Source: Enterococcus sp. DIV0212c
Lineage (GTDB): Bacteria; Bacillota; Bacilli; Lactobacillales; Enterococcaceae
DNA: 64,000 nucleotides
Assembly (NCBI RefSeq): GCF_017377505.1
Contig: NZ_JAFREN010000008.1
Location: forward strand, 62,001 to 126,000
Direction: 5' to 3'
Shown here: in pieces, positions 30,866-39,659 of the stretch
Position numbering within the stretch: the first letter of the stretch is position 1
Layout of the letters: each line of letters starts with the position of its first letter
Program-made: the position numbers and the translations under genes
The notes under the pieces: model-generated
The model's input: the letters and a program-made list of their open reading frames with translations, nothing else
Told to the model about the DNA's origin: nothing
Databases searched by the model: none

Positions 30866-32171
30866 GTTGTTTCACCTTTCTGATCTGTAAAATATTATCA
30901 AGTAATGGTACCATGACAGCTGCCACAAAACCAGTAGAAAATCCATTATTGTAAAGATTTAATCCGCCGTGGAGATAACTAACGTTTGTGACTAATGACA
31001 TATGTAAAAATCCAGCGATCAAGCCAAAAGTAATGCCATAATATCCAGCAATTGGTGCTAAACTAGTTCCAAAAATTCCAGCAAGGACCACCGTTGTCTG
31101 ATTTACTTCAAAAACAGAAGACAATTGGGCTGTCAGAAAAACACTAACTAATAGAGGTAAACTATTCAGAATATGATTACCGAAGGCACTAAAACCGACA
31201 GCAGAAAGGATTGCTCCAACAATTGGTCCATTAAGTGTAGATTGACTGATTTGAGTATAGCCAACAAGTAAAAGTCCCATCAGCGCCATATTCATCATAG
31301 TAGCGCCAACACCAGCGATGGAAATAAAATCAGTGATCAATTTACCAGATGTTTTACTAATACTTCCTAATCCTTTTAATGAAAAATGATTAACTATGAA
31401 GCCAACAAAAAACATCAGAAAAAATAAAAATAGCAAAAAAAATAGTAATTGTGTATGATAAGCAGTTGAAACTATATTTTTTCCTTCGATTTTCCAGCCA
31501 AACATTCTTAAAATTCCTGTGAACATCATCGCAATAAGTCCAGAAGTAAAGCCGACATTGTACAAGGAAAAACCTTGGTGAAATGTAAGAATATGGGAAG
31601 CTAAGGGAGGTAAAATCAAGCCAATAAAAATACCTACAAAGCAACCTAACGGAAGAGATAAAATCAAAGGTAATGAGATCCCAAATGTCAGATAGCTGAT
31701 GATCGGTGACAAAGCACTGCCGAATAAACTAACAACGATAAATTGTGAAAAAGGTTTTTTAACGATTCTAGCGTAGCAAAGTCCACCGATAATGATCGGG
31801 ATAGAATTGTATAAATTTTTTCCGAAAAATGAACAACCTGATACTGTAAATAAAGCTGCAATCATCGGTCCGTTGATTGGAATTTTTTCTTTTTTGGCAA
31901 GTAGTACACTGATCAGTGTGAGTAATCCACTATTGACAAAAGCACTGCCAAAGGTCCCGAGTTCAATATAATCTGTTAATAAATTGCTAGGTGAGGTTAT
32001 GATTCGCGTCATGCCCATCCACAACGTATTAAGTGGCTCGCTGAATAAACCAATAATAATCAAAATAACGCAATAACCAATTAGAAAATAATAGCTTCTC
32101 TTGTTATTGATTATTGTTGAATGTTTTTTATCGGTATGTAAAAAAAGTGTTCGGCTGTTGTCTTTAGCCAT
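30843..32171 (-). CDS. DUF1576 family membrane protein
   Basis: A protein of 442 residues with about 11-12 membrane segments and an internal duplication. NGPMIAALFTVSGCSFFGKNLYNSIPI in the first half resembles NGPIVGAILSAVGFSAFGNHILNSLPL in the second, and LYNVGFTSGLIAMM resembles LYNNGFSTGFVAAV. This inverted or tandem duplication points to a transporter or channel fold. The substrate is unknown. The gene is divergent from a TetR regulator, which may control it. Confidence 0.82.
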   Translation of the reverse strand: MAKDNSRTLFLHTDKKHSTIINNKRSYYFLIGYCVILIIIGLFSEPLNTLWMGMTRIITSPSNLLTDYIELGTFGSAFVNSGLLTLISVLLAKKEKIPINGPMIAALFTVSGCSFFGKNLYNSIPIIIGGLCYARIVKKPFSQFIVVSLFGSALSPIISYLTFGISLPLILSLPLGCFVGIFIGLILPPLASHILTFHQGFSLYNVGFTSGLIAMMFTGILRMFGWKIEGKNIVSTAYHTQLLFFLLFLFFLMFFVGFIVNHFSLKGLGSISKTSGKLITDFISIAGVGATMMNMALMGLLLVGYTQISQSTLNGPIVGAILSAVGFSAFGNHILNSLPLLVSVFLTAQLSSVFEVNQTTVVLAGIFGTSLAPIAGYYGITFGLIAGFLHMSLVTNVSYLHGGLNLYNNGFSTGFVAAVMVPLLDNILQIRKVKQHARKRQS

Positions 32172-32408
32172 AAATAATACCTCCGTTTTTTATCTATAAC
32201 TAACTATAGCCTGTAAAAGTACCCTCAGTCAATAACAATACTAGTGAGACTCACAAGTTATCATGTTTTTCGAATATATCCATAATTATTGAGAAAAACA
32301 GCCGAGAAAAGAGTGTAAAATGAAAGAATAAATAATAAAAAAAGAAATATGTACAGGACTATTTTTATAAATAAATAACGATAATTTTGAAAATTAGGAG
32401 TGAATACT

Positions 32409-32948
32409 TTGGTTAGAAAAAAAGTGCATACAAAACAACATATACTAGCTGCTGCACGGGAGCTATTAATAGAAAAAGGTTTTTCTTTCATTACTGCACG
32501 GAATGTGGCTGAGCATATGGGGATTTCAACACAACCTATTTATCTTGAATTTAAAAATATGGAAGACTTGAAGTTGACTCTACTTAAAACGACGCATGAA
32601 TTCTTAGAGAGTGAATTTTTTTCTGTGAAACAGACATCAGATAGCCTAGCAAACTTGGGTTTAAACTATATTGATTTTGCTAAAACAGAGAATAAATTGT
32701 ATATATCTTTATATATCGACCAACATTCCTATGGGCAAGAATTGCGACAACTATCGTATGAGCTGTTTCAAAAGATTGTTAAAAAAGATTTGAGGTATAC
32801 AGATTCATCTACAGAACAACTTGAGAAATTGCATATGAATTTATTGATCGCAGCGACAGGGCTTGCATCGTTAACTAGTTCAGGTGTGCTTACCCAAACA
32901 GAAGAGCAACTTATATCAGCTTTTAAGACGGTTGAGCAAAATAGCTAA
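32409..32948 (+). CDS. TetR/AcrR-family transcriptional regulator
   Basis: An N-terminal TetR helix-turn-helix (TKQHILAAARELLIEKGFSFITARNVAEHMGISTQPIYLEF) is followed by a ligand domain; 179 residues. I chose TTG 32409 as start because AGGAG at 32396-32400 is correctly spaced; the GTG at 32400 overlaps that site. The motif STQPIYLEF differs from the common STGTLYHHF, a variant seen in a Firmicutes subgroup. It is divergent from the DUF1576 operon, a likely target. Confidence 0.87.
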   Translation: MVRKKVHTKQHILAAARELLIEKGFSFITARNVAEHMGISTQPIYLEFKNMEDLKLTLLKTTHEFLESEFFSVKQTSDSLANLGLNYIDFAKTENKLYISLYIDQHSYGQELRQLSYELFQKIVKKDLRYTDSSTEQLEKLHMNLLIAATGLASLTSSGVLTQTEEQLISAFKTVEQNS

Positions 32949-32994
32949 AATAAGCATAGAAGTTTCTATAAAAGCACAACAAGAATTAGCTAAG

Positions 32995-33057
32995 TAAAAA
33001 GACTGCACAAGTATACTCTAACAAAAGTTAGAACTATACTTGTGCAGTCTTTTTTTA
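32995..33057. terminator. Strong terminator after the TetR gene
   Basis: A 20-bp stem AAAAAGACTGCACAAGTATA with its complement, an inner hairpin (CTCTAAC/GTTAGAAC) in the loop, and a T run. It also serves the convergent small gene. Confidence 0.9.
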
Positions 33058-33069
33058 TGATCAATTTGT

Positions 33070-33285
33070 TCAAATAGCCTGAGGTATAAAGTCAATTGTA
33101 CATAAATCATTATAATGAAAATGGATAGTTGCTTGAATTCGTCCATCATCAATCAATTTTTGTGCAGTGTCTCTTACGTCTGTTTGGTCAAATTGCTGGA
33201 AATTGATCACATTTGCTACAAAATGAGGAGATTTCCTGTTGGAAGCCTCAACTATGAGCGTTTCTATTTGTGGATTAAACGTCAT
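33070..33285 (-). CDS. Small hypothetical protein (71 residues)
   Basis: I do not recognise a family. The start is supported by AGAGGTGAAAG about 5 bases upstream of the ATG, and the gene sits in its own intergenic space with a terminator beyond its stop. The protein is soluble and slightly acidic (TLIVEASNRKSPHFVANVINF) with no cysteines except one near the C terminus. Confidence 0.6.
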   Translation of the reverse strand: MTFNPQIETLIVEASNRKSPHFVANVINFQQFDQTDVRDTAQKLIDDGRIQATIHFHYNDLCTIDFIPQAI

Positions 33286-33379
33286 TTGCTTTCACCTCTT
33301 TTGTTAACAATACCACTTTATCGCTCAATTGGATAGCGATTCATTAGTTAATGAGGAAATGGCAAGAAATTCTTTCAGA

Positions 33380-33883
33380 TTACAATTTCTTGTACGTAGA
33401 GTAGCTGTCATAGCTTTTTAAGAGGATAAGTTTATCAGGACTGGATTCAGCTAATTTATGTAATTTAAAAATATTCTTTTCTTCAAAATGGTGATTCCAG
33501 ATAAACATCATTTTCAATAATTTAAGAGTGGGTTGATAATGAGCAGCTTCTCGTTTTGTCTTTTGTTTGATGAACCGCTTTAAAATACGAAAAACTCGGA
33601 TAGGATAAGCAGGTAAGAGCAGTAAAATAATGTTTGCATCGTCCACAGCAGGTTTGATCCATTCATTCGTTGTCGTTCCTTCAATGATCCAAGCTTCTTT
33701 AGTCAAAATATGTTGCAATTGTTGGTTGGATTCTTCCTTTGAATAGGGGCGGTCACCTTCAGGTAGGCGTTTCCATATAAGATTATCTAATTCGTAGAAG
33801 GGAATCGCTTTTTCTACTGATAATTTCTTAGCTAATGTTGTTTTTCCACTGCCGACAGGTCCAGCGATCATTATTTTTTTCAT
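33380..33883 (-). CDS. P-loop kinase, topology-modulation (FlaR-like) family
   Basis: A 167-residue nucleotide-kinase-like ATPase: Walker A MIAGPVGSGKTTLAKKL, then YELDNLIWK and EAWIIEGTTTNEW, which are typical of the adenylate-kinase-like FlaR group. The substrate is unknown. The ATG at 33883 is preferred to the one at 33892, since GGAG directly abuts the latter but is 9 bases from the former. It is a single gene. Confidence 0.82.
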   Translation of the reverse strand: MKKIMIAGPVGSGKTTLAKKLSVEKAIPFYELDNLIWKRLPEGDRPYSKEESNQQLQHILTKEAWIIEGTTTNEWIKPAVDDANIILLLLPAYPIRVFRILKRFIKQKTKREAAHYQPTLKLLKMMFIWNHHFEEKNIFKLHKLAESSPDKLILLKSYDSYSTYKKL

Positions 33884-33904
33884 AGTTGACATCTCCAGAT
33901 TAAA

Positions 33905-33978
33905 ATAAAAAATGACTGAGCAGAAGTTCTGGCCCAGTCATTTGTGTTTGGATAAACAATAGAAGTACAAATACCTCT
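33905..33978 (-). repeat. Family A repeat copy providing the terminator of the cyclophilin gene
   Basis: On the minus strand the order is CTTCTATTGTTTATCC, then a hairpin with stem AAATGACTG/CAGTCATTT and a T run. The upstream block matches CTTCTG..CCCACCGTTTATCC of the full repeat at 36223-36249. Here the terminator loop differs from the common one. Confidence 0.7.
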
Positions 33979-34030
33979 ACCTGATGGTGATTCTCAGAGT
34001 CAAACACCTTTATCCGAATTTCTTAAACGT

Positions 34031-34789
34031 TTATTTTTTAGCTTCTTGTAAAATATTGATTTTTTCGATTCTAATATCTTTTTTCGGTTTATCTTGATCA
34101 CCGGTTTCAGCAGCAGCGATTTTATCTACAACGTCCATTCCTTTAGTTACTTGACCAAAAACAGTATGTTTACCGTCTAAGAAAGGAGTTCCGCCTTTTT
34201 TATAAGCTTCGATGATTTTTTCTGGATAGTCATCTTTTAATAGACCATCAGAAACATCTTGATCGTTTTGAACAATAAAGAATTGGCTGCCGTTTGTGCC
34301 GTTTCCTTTTTCATCTGTACCAGCATTAGCCATAGATAAAGCACCACGTAGATTGTATAATTGGTTGGAAATCTCATCGTCAAATGATTTATTCCAAATA
34401 CTTTCGCCGCCAGTACCGTCACCTTTAGGATCGCCACCTTGAATCATGAAATCTTTAATAACGCGATGGAAAGTAACATTGTTATAATAACCATCTTTAG
34501 CATGTGTCATAAAGTTTTCAACGGTTTTTGGTGCTTGTTTTGGAAATAGTTTGATCTCAATCGTTCCTTCTGTTGTGACCATTTCAACTAAGTCTTCGTC
34601 TTCACTAACTGTATCAGATAACTGTGGCAAATCTAATGCATTTAAATCGACAGATTCAGAAGGTTTTGTTTCACTAGCAGAAGTGGCAGAAGAATCTGCT
34701 GCTTTTTTCTCGTTTTTAGGTCCACAAGCCGCAAATAATACTAAAGAAGTTAGTAGTGCTGTTGCAGCGATGAATTTTTTTGTTTTCAT
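34031..34789 (-). CDS. Lipoprotein peptidyl-prolyl cis-trans isomerase, cyclophilin type
   Basis: A 252-residue protein: the lipoprotein signal ends at LFAAC, followed by a charged Ser/Ala-rich linker and a cyclophilin domain (about 75-245). The catalytic core is TFHRVIKDFMIQGGDPKGDGTGG and SQFFIVQN. It assists folding of secreted proteins at the outer face of the membrane. AAAGGAAG upstream supports ATG 34789 as start; the seven codons before it are unlikely to be used. Confidence 0.92.
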   Translation of the reverse strand: MKTKKFIAATALLTSLVLFAACGPKNEKKAADSSATSASETKPSESVDLNALDLPQLSDTVSEDEDLVEMVTTEGTIEIKLFPKQAPKTVENFMTHAKDGYYNNVTFHRVIKDFMIQGGDPKGDGTGGESIWNKSFDDEISNQLYNLRGALSMANAGTDEKGNGTNGSQFFIVQNDQDVSDGLLKDDYPEKIIEAYKKGGTPFLDGKHTVFGQVTKGMDVVDKIAAAETGDQDKPKKDIRIEKINILQEAKK

Positions 34790-34890
34790 AAAGTTAAATC
34801 TTCCTTTCAAAGATAGTTATATCTCATGATAACAAATCCTTTTTAGAACCGCTAGTCAAAATAGAATTTTTTTAAGATTTCTGAAAGGTG

Positions 34891-34919
34891 TAGACCACTT
34901 TTTCTTATTCTGCTATAAT
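34891..34919 (+). promoter_or_regulatory. Promoter of the MupG-type gene
   Basis: TAGACC at 34891-34896, a 17-base spacer, and a perfect TATAAT at 34914-34919, about 48 bases before the start codon. Confidence 0.65.
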
Positions 34920-34966
34920 GAAAATGGATACATTATAATCAATACAAATCTTAGGAGGCAGTAATA

Positions 34967-36061
34967 ATGGGAAAATTAGGTATTTCTATTTATCCAGAAC
35001 GATCAACTTTTGAAAAGGACAAAGCATATTTAGACTTAGCACATAAATATGGATTTAAACGCGTTTTTACAAGTTTGCTTCAAATAACTGAGGACAAAGA
35101 AAAGGTATTAGCAGAGTTTAAAAAAGTCGTTGATTATGCAAATAGTCTTGAAATGGAAGTTATGGTCGACATTAATCCTGCCTTATTTGAACAATTAGAG
35201 ATTTCTTATGATGACTTATCATTTTTTGATGAGATGGGTGCTTATGGCGTTCGCTTAGATGTTGGGTTTACTGGTGCAGAAGAAGCGAAAATGACTCGTA
35301 ATCCATATGGCATCAAAATCGAAATCAACATGAGTACAGGAACGAGCTATGTAGACAACATCATGAGCTATTCACCGAATACAGATAATTTATTAGGTTC
35401 ACATAATTTTTATCCACATCGCTATTCTGGTTTAGGCTATGATCATTTTGTTTTTTGTTCTGAAAAATTCAGAAAATATAATTTAAATACAATGGCTTTT
35501 GTAAATTCCCATGATGCCACTTTTGGACCTTGGCCAACCCAAGATGGTCTATGTTCTTTAGAAGATCATCGTGATCTAGAAATCGCTACTCAAGTGAAGC
35601 ATTTAGTATTGACCGGATTGATCGATGATATCTTGGTAGGAAATGCCTATGCTTCAGAAGCTGAGTTAAAAGCGATGGCTGATGCATTCAACGCTGAATA
35701 TCCTTCGGTAAAAGTGGATGTTGCTGAAGATATCACAGACGACGAAAGAGAAGTCCTATTTACGAGCCTTCATAGCTATCGTGGTGATCGTTCAGAGTAT
35801 ATTTTACGTTCGACGATGACACGTATTCACTTTAAGGACCGTGATTTCCCACCTCATAATACAAAAGATATGACAAAAGGCGATGTATTGATCGATAATG
35901 TTGATTATGGACAATACAAAGGAGAAACACAAATTGCCTTAAAAGAAATGAAAAACGACGGACGTGTCAATGTTGTTGGTCGTATTTCGGAAGATGAGTT
36001 GTTCTTATTAGACTTCTTGAAACCATGGTCTAGCTTTAAATTGATTGAAAATGTAAAATAA
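34967..36061 (+). CDS. mupG: DUF871 family protein, probable 6-phospho-N-acetylmuramidase MupG
   Basis: A 364-residue TIM-barrel protein with the DUF871 pattern (LGISIYPERSTFEKDKAYLDLAHKYGFKRVFTSLLQ, NMSTGTSYVDNI, SHNFYPHRYSGLGYDHF). The MupG branch in Staphylococcus cleaves MurNAc-6-phosphate-GlcNAc during cell-wall recycling; that role is inferred here. No murQ, murR or PTS genes are adjacent, so other activities of DUF871 proteins remain possible. AGGAGG lies 8 bases upstream. Confidence 0.78.
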   Translation: MGKLGISIYPERSTFEKDKAYLDLAHKYGFKRVFTSLLQITEDKEKVLAEFKKVVDYANSLEMEVMVDINPALFEQLEISYDDLSFFDEMGAYGVRLDVGFTGAEEAKMTRNPYGIKIEINMSTGTSYVDNIMSYSPNTDNLLGSHNFYPHRYSGLGYDHFVFCSEKFRKYNLNTMAFVNSHDATFGPWPTQDGLCSLEDHRDLEIATQVKHLVLTGLIDDILVGNAYASEAELKAMADAFNAEYPSVKVDVAEDITDDEREVLFTSLHSYRGDRSEYILRSTMTRIHFKDRDFPPHNTKDMTKGDVLIDNVDYGQYKGETQIALKEMKNDGRVNVVGRISEDELFLLDFLKPWSSFKLIENVK

Positions 36062-36066
36062 AATAT

Positions 36067-36256
36067 ATGACAGGAGGTTGGGACAGAAGTGTTTAATCCC
36101 GAGAAATAAGAAGGGATTCACGAAAATTGTTCTTCAAATCTTTGTGAATTTCAGCTTATTTCCGAAGCCTTCAAATCTTAGTGCTTTAGCACTTAGAATT
36201 TGATATGATCGAAGCGTAGTGATTGCTTCTGCTCCCACCGTTTATCCGGATTCCAT
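36067..36256 (+). repeat. Full-length dispersed repeat, family A
   Basis: This 190-bp element is about nine-tenths identical, by eye, to the reverse complement of 54785-54978. It contains GGACAGAAGTGTTTAATCC, CGAGAAATAAGAAGG, an inner stem GTGAATTTCAGCTTATTTCC, a palindrome TAGTGCTTTAGCACTTAG, and CTTCTGCTCCCACCG plus TTTATCC. It belongs to the enterococcal class of short palindromic repeats (EFAR-like by type; family identity not verified). It fills the gap between mupG and the Nudix gene. Confidence 0.8.
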
Positions 36257-36303
36257 GTGAGTGGGATATGACTCGAAGAGTTATGTCCCACTCACCTTTT
36301 TTC
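36257..36303 (+). terminator. Terminator attached to the family A repeat
   Basis: Stem GTGAGTGGGA pairs with TCCCACTCAC; the loop contains TATGACTCGAAGAGTTATG, followed by a T run. The same loop is found at 49731-49746. Confidence 0.88.
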
Positions 36304-36378
36304 TTTCATAAGTTTGTTCATAGAGTACTGAAATTTTTAGCAATTTTTAATAAAATAAAAAGAAAAGAGGTGGAATTT

Positions 36379-37008
36379 ATGGAAAAAGAACTAAGTATAT
36401 TATTAACAAAGCTTCAAGGAATCGCTCAAACAGGTAAGAAATATGGAAAAGATATTTTTGATCAGGAACGTTATGAGGAACTGTCTCAAGTAACCAAACA
36501 GTTGATGCGAATAATATATCCGGTTCTTTCTGAACAAGAGCTGTCAATTATTATCGATAAAGACGAAGGATATGCTACACCAAAAGTTGATATTCGAGCA
36601 GTTGTCTTCAATAAAGAAGGAAAATTATTACTTGTCAAAGAAAAAAGTGATAATTGCTGGTCCTTACCAGGAGGATGGGCAGATATTGGTTATTCACCAA
36701 AAGAAATTGCTGAAAAAGAAACCCTAGAAGAAGCTGGAGTAATCGTTAAAGCACAGCGCTTGATCGCAGTTTTGGACAAGGCCAAACATGAATATCCAGC
36801 AGCTTTAACCTATGTATATAAGTTGTTTATTCGTTGTGAAGTACAAAGCGATGAGCCAAAAGCAGGGATTGAAACAAGCGAAGTTGGTTATTTTTCACTA
36901 CAGGAAATTAGTCGGCTTTCACTCTCAGAAGAAAGAAACATACTTGAGAACTTTAAAATGATTTTTAATGATTACGAAAATGAAAAAAACGACACGATTT
37001 GTGATTAA
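36379..37008 (+). CDS. Nudix hydrolase with N-terminal helical domain
   Basis: A protein of 209 residues: an N-terminal helical domain of about 60 residues (ELSILLTKLQGIAQTGKKYGKDIFDQERYEEL) precedes a Nudix domain with box GGWADIGYSPKEIAEKETLEEAGV. This layout is typical of YjhB/MutT-like ADP-ribose or NAD-related pyrophosphatases. ATG 36379 follows AGAGGTGG; the long open frame upstream runs through the repeat and is not part of the gene. Confidence 0.88.
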   Translation: MEKELSILLTKLQGIAQTGKKYGKDIFDQERYEELSQVTKQLMRIIYPVLSEQELSIIIDKDEGYATPKVDIRAVVFNKEGKLLLVKEKSDNCWSLPGGWADIGYSPKEIAEKETLEEAGVIVKAQRLIAVLDKAKHEYPAALTYVYKLFIRCEVQSDEPKAGIETSEVGYFSLQEISRLSLSEERNILENFKMIFNDYENEKNDTICD

Positions 37009-37121
37009 TATTGCGAAAATCTCGATAAAACATTATACTATTTAAGGATTTGAAAAAAGCTAAGTATTATTTGTTGGTTTTGACTATAAGCAGATGATAC
37101 TTTTTAACGGGGAGTAAACGA

Positions 37122-38054
37122 ATGAGTCGAATAGTAAAAGTTTTGATCGTTATTGCAATATTAATTATAATCGTATTAACAGGTGCAGGCTTGTACTTCT
37201 ATAATTATGCTGTCGTACCTTCACAAAAAGATTTCTTGGCCGGTGACACGCCTGGAACTGATGTTGAAGTGAAAAAACCAGAAGAAAAATGGTTTAAAGA
37301 TGAACTTAATCGATCTTACTGGGAATTAACATCAACTGACAACTTAAAATTAAAAGCTATTTATCTACCAGCAGCCGAAAAAACAGATAAAAATGTTATT
37401 ATGGCTCATGGCTACATGGGAAATGCTGAAACAATGGCTAGTTTTGCCAAAATGTATCATGATTGGGGATACAATGTTTTAGTACCTGATGCAAGAGGAC
37501 ACGGAGAAAGCCAAGGAGATTATATCGGTTTTGGCTGGCCAGAGCGAAAAGACTATCTTCAGTGGATCGATAAAGTATTAACTGAAAATGGTAAAGATGC
37601 TCAAATCACTTTATACGGTATTAGTATGGGTGGGGCAACAGTCATGATGACGAGCGGTGAAAACTTGCCGAAAAATGTTAAAGCCATCGTTGAAGATTGT
37701 GGTTATTCTACAGTCAATGAAGAATTAGCGTATCAATTGAAAGATATGTTTAATTTGCCATCGTTTCCACTTGTTCCTGTTACAAGCTTGATCACAAAAA
37801 TTCGTGCAGGATACTTCTTTGGTGAAGCTAGTTCAGTTGCACAGTTGAAGAAAAATAAAATTCCAATGCTATTCATCCATGGTGATGCAGATAAATTTGT
37901 ACCATTTAAAATGTTGGATGAAGTGTACAACGCAACAGCTGGACCAAAAGAAAAATTTGTTGTAAAAGGTGCAGCCCATGCTAAAGCATACACGGTAGAT
38001 CCTGAGGCATACAAAGAAAAAGTAGCAAGTTTTCTAACAAAATATGTAGATTAA
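37122..38054 (+). CDS. Membrane-anchored alpha/beta hydrolase (S33 / YqkD-like)
   Basis: A 310-residue protein with an N-terminal membrane segment (residues about 5-27). The alpha/beta hydrolase domain has the oxyanion region AHGYMGNAE, nucleophile serine in YGISMGGATV, acid in IHGDADKFVP and histidine in GAAHAKAY. The catalytic part should face outside. Substrate unknown; esterase or peptidase-like. It has its own upstream space and GGGGAG before the ATG. Confidence 0.87.
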   Translation: MSRIVKVLIVIAILIIIVLTGAGLYFYNYAVVPSQKDFLAGDTPGTDVEVKKPEEKWFKDELNRSYWELTSTDNLKLKAIYLPAAEKTDKNVIMAHGYMGNAETMASFAKMYHDWGYNVLVPDARGHGESQGDYIGFGWPERKDYLQWIDKVLTENGKDAQITLYGISMGGATVMMTSGENLPKNVKAIVEDCGYSTVNEELAYQLKDMFNLPSFPLVPVTSLITKIRAGYFFGEASSVAQLKKNKIPMLFIHGDADKFVPFKMLDEVYNATAGPKEKFVVKGAAHAKAYTVDPEAYKEKVASFLTKYVD

Positions 38055-38059
38055 TGATT

Positions 38060-38172
38060 GAAGTCGAGACAAAAGCGTTTAGATACTTATTTTCGAAGGC
38101 CTTCAACTCTTAGAAGTTGATGTGATCGAAACGGAGCGCAGTCTGCTTTTTAATCGCCGTTTATTCGTATTT
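38060..38172 (+). repeat. Divergent family A repeat copy
   Basis: Contains GAGACAAAAGCGTTT, CTTATTTTCGAAGGCCTTCAA, GATGTGATCGAAACG and CGCCGTTTATTCG in the same order as the full repeat at 36067-36256, but shorter and more diverged. A terminator follows directly. Confidence 0.65.
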
Positions 38173-38220
38173 AGAGCCCGAATCAAAACTGATTTTTAGT
38201 TTTGGTCGCGGGCTCTTTTA
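38173..38220 (+). terminator. Terminator after the alpha/beta hydrolase gene
   Basis: AGAGCCCG pairs with CGGGCTCT; an inner stem CAAAACT/AGTTTTG extends it; a short T run follows. Confidence 0.85.
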
Positions 38221-38336
38221 AAGCGCAGATTAGCTTCTTTTCTTATTTAATCGGAAACATGCATTAATTTTATGATTTTACTATACATCTGCTGGAATTC
38301 TTTGATATGATAATGAAAAGAAATGAGGTAAAATAG

Positions 38337-39227
38337 ATGGAAGAACAAGTGACTGACTATCTGCATTACTTACAAATAGAACGAGGGCTTTCTCTCAATA
38401 CAAGAAAAAGCTACGAACGAGACTTACATAAATATCTGGCTTTTCTAAAAGAGCAAAAAGTAGATTCTTGGCAACTGATCGATCGTTACATAATTATGGA
38501 ATATTTACAAACGTTGCATAATGAGAATAACTCCTCTGCGACCATTATTCGAATGATTTCAAGTTTAAGGGGATTTCATCAATTTATCAGACAAGAACGC
38601 ATCACAGATCATGATCCTATGCAGCATATCGATTCGCCGAAGAAAGCCCAAAAACTTCCTAGTACACTTTCCGTGGAAGAAGTTACTTTACTGATAGAAA
38701 CGCCAGATACCACAAAACCACTAGGAATAAGAAATAGAACCATATTGGAAGTAATGTATGCAACAGGATTACGGGTCAGTGAGTTAGTAGATTTGAAAAT
38801 CGGGGACTTACATTTGTCGATCGGTTTAGTACAAACGATTGGTAAAGGAGACAAGGAGCGAATTATTCCTTTAGGCGATTACGCGATTCAGTGGATCAAG
38901 AAGTATATGGAGGAAGTTCGGCCAATTTTAATCAAAAAAAACCAAAATGAAACACATTTATTTGTGAATCATCATGGTAACCCGCTATCAAGACAAGGTG
39001 TTTGGAAAAATCTAAAACAAATCGTTCGAGAAGCTGGAATCGATAAAAATATTACACCGCATACACTTCGTCATAGTTTTGCCACACATTTATTAGAAAA
39101 TGGCGCTGATTTGAGAATTGTTCAAGAACTTTTAGGACACGCTGATATCTCAACGACTCAAATCTATACCCACATCACAAAACAACGGATGGCAGATGTC
39201 TATAAGCAACATTTCCCAAGAGCGTAA
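38337..39227 (+). CDS. xerD: Tyrosine recombinase XerD
   Basis: A 296-residue site-specific recombinase that resolves chromosome dimers at dif with XerC. The N-terminal SAM-like core-binding domain (1-85) is followed by the catalytic domain. Catalytic Arg in YATGLRVSELVDL, Lys in GKGDKERIIPLG, HTLRHSFATHLLENGADLR, LGHADISTTQIYTH with nucleophile Tyr. The context next to ribT-scpA-scpB is that of the housekeeping xerD, not a phage integrase. Confidence 0.94.
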   Translation: MEEQVTDYLHYLQIERGLSLNTRKSYERDLHKYLAFLKEQKVDSWQLIDRYIIMEYLQTLHNENNSSATIIRMISSLRGFHQFIRQERITDHDPMQHIDSPKKAQKLPSTLSVEEVTLLIETPDTTKPLGIRNRTILEVMYATGLRVSELVDLKIGDLHLSIGLVQTIGKGDKERIIPLGDYAIQWIKKYMEEVRPILIKKNQNETHLFVNHHGNPLSRQGVWKNLKQIVREAGIDKNITPHTLRHSFATHLLENGADLRIVQELLGHADISTTQIYTHITKQRMADVYKQHFPRA

Positions 39228-39258
39228 TCGACAAATATTAAAGAAAGAAGGTGAGATC

Positions 39259-39621
39259 ATGTTAACTTATTATCGGAAAGAGCAACGAAAAATTGCGATG
39301 GGTCTATTGAGTTTTCATCAAAAGTTAACTGAATATCAAGCGCTGTTAAAAGAGATAGATATGTATGAAACAGAAGAAAACTTACATTTACTTTTTTGGA
39401 TACCAGACGGTGAACAAAATATTCAAGGGATTTTAGGAATTGAAGTAGAGACCTCAGAGGCGATGATTTTACATGATATATCAATCAATCCTTCATTTCG
39501 TGGAGAAAAGCTGGGCTTTAATTTGTTGGATGAGATGAAAGAATTGTATCCAGAGACAAAAATCTATGGCACTTTGGCTACATCTGCTTATTTATCTAAG
39601 TGGAAAGAACACAACGATTAA
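39259..39621 (+). CDS. ribT: RibT-like GNAT acetyltransferase
   Basis: A 120-residue GNAT-fold protein. The start MLTYYRKEQRKIAMGLLSF is close to Bacillus RibT, and the acetyl-CoA region is ISINPSFRGEKLGFNLLDEM. RibT is linked to riboflavin genes in Bacillus, but its substrate is not settled. ATG 39259 has AAGGTGAG upstream; the upstream in-frame ATG at 39196 lies inside xerD. The gene is 31 bases from xerD and 38 bases from scpA. Confidence 0.88.
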   Translation: MLTYYRKEQRKIAMGLLSFHQKLTEYQALLKEIDMYETEENLHLLFWIPDGEQNIQGILGIEVETSEAMILHDISINPSFRGEKLGFNLLDEMKELYPETKIYGTLATSAYLSKWKEHND

Positions 39622-39659
39622 GTTTTATGGTAAACTAGAGAGTCGATAAAGAAAGTTGG

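Noticed and set aside
36223..36378. N-terminal extension of the Nudix hydrolase.
   Set aside because: It translates the family A repeat and its terminator; the AGAGGTGG site points to ATG 36379.
38337..39227. Phage integrase and integrated element.
   Set aside because: Length, motifs and the ribT-scpAB neighbourhood identify the housekeeping XerD; no phage genes or attachment repeats are nearby.
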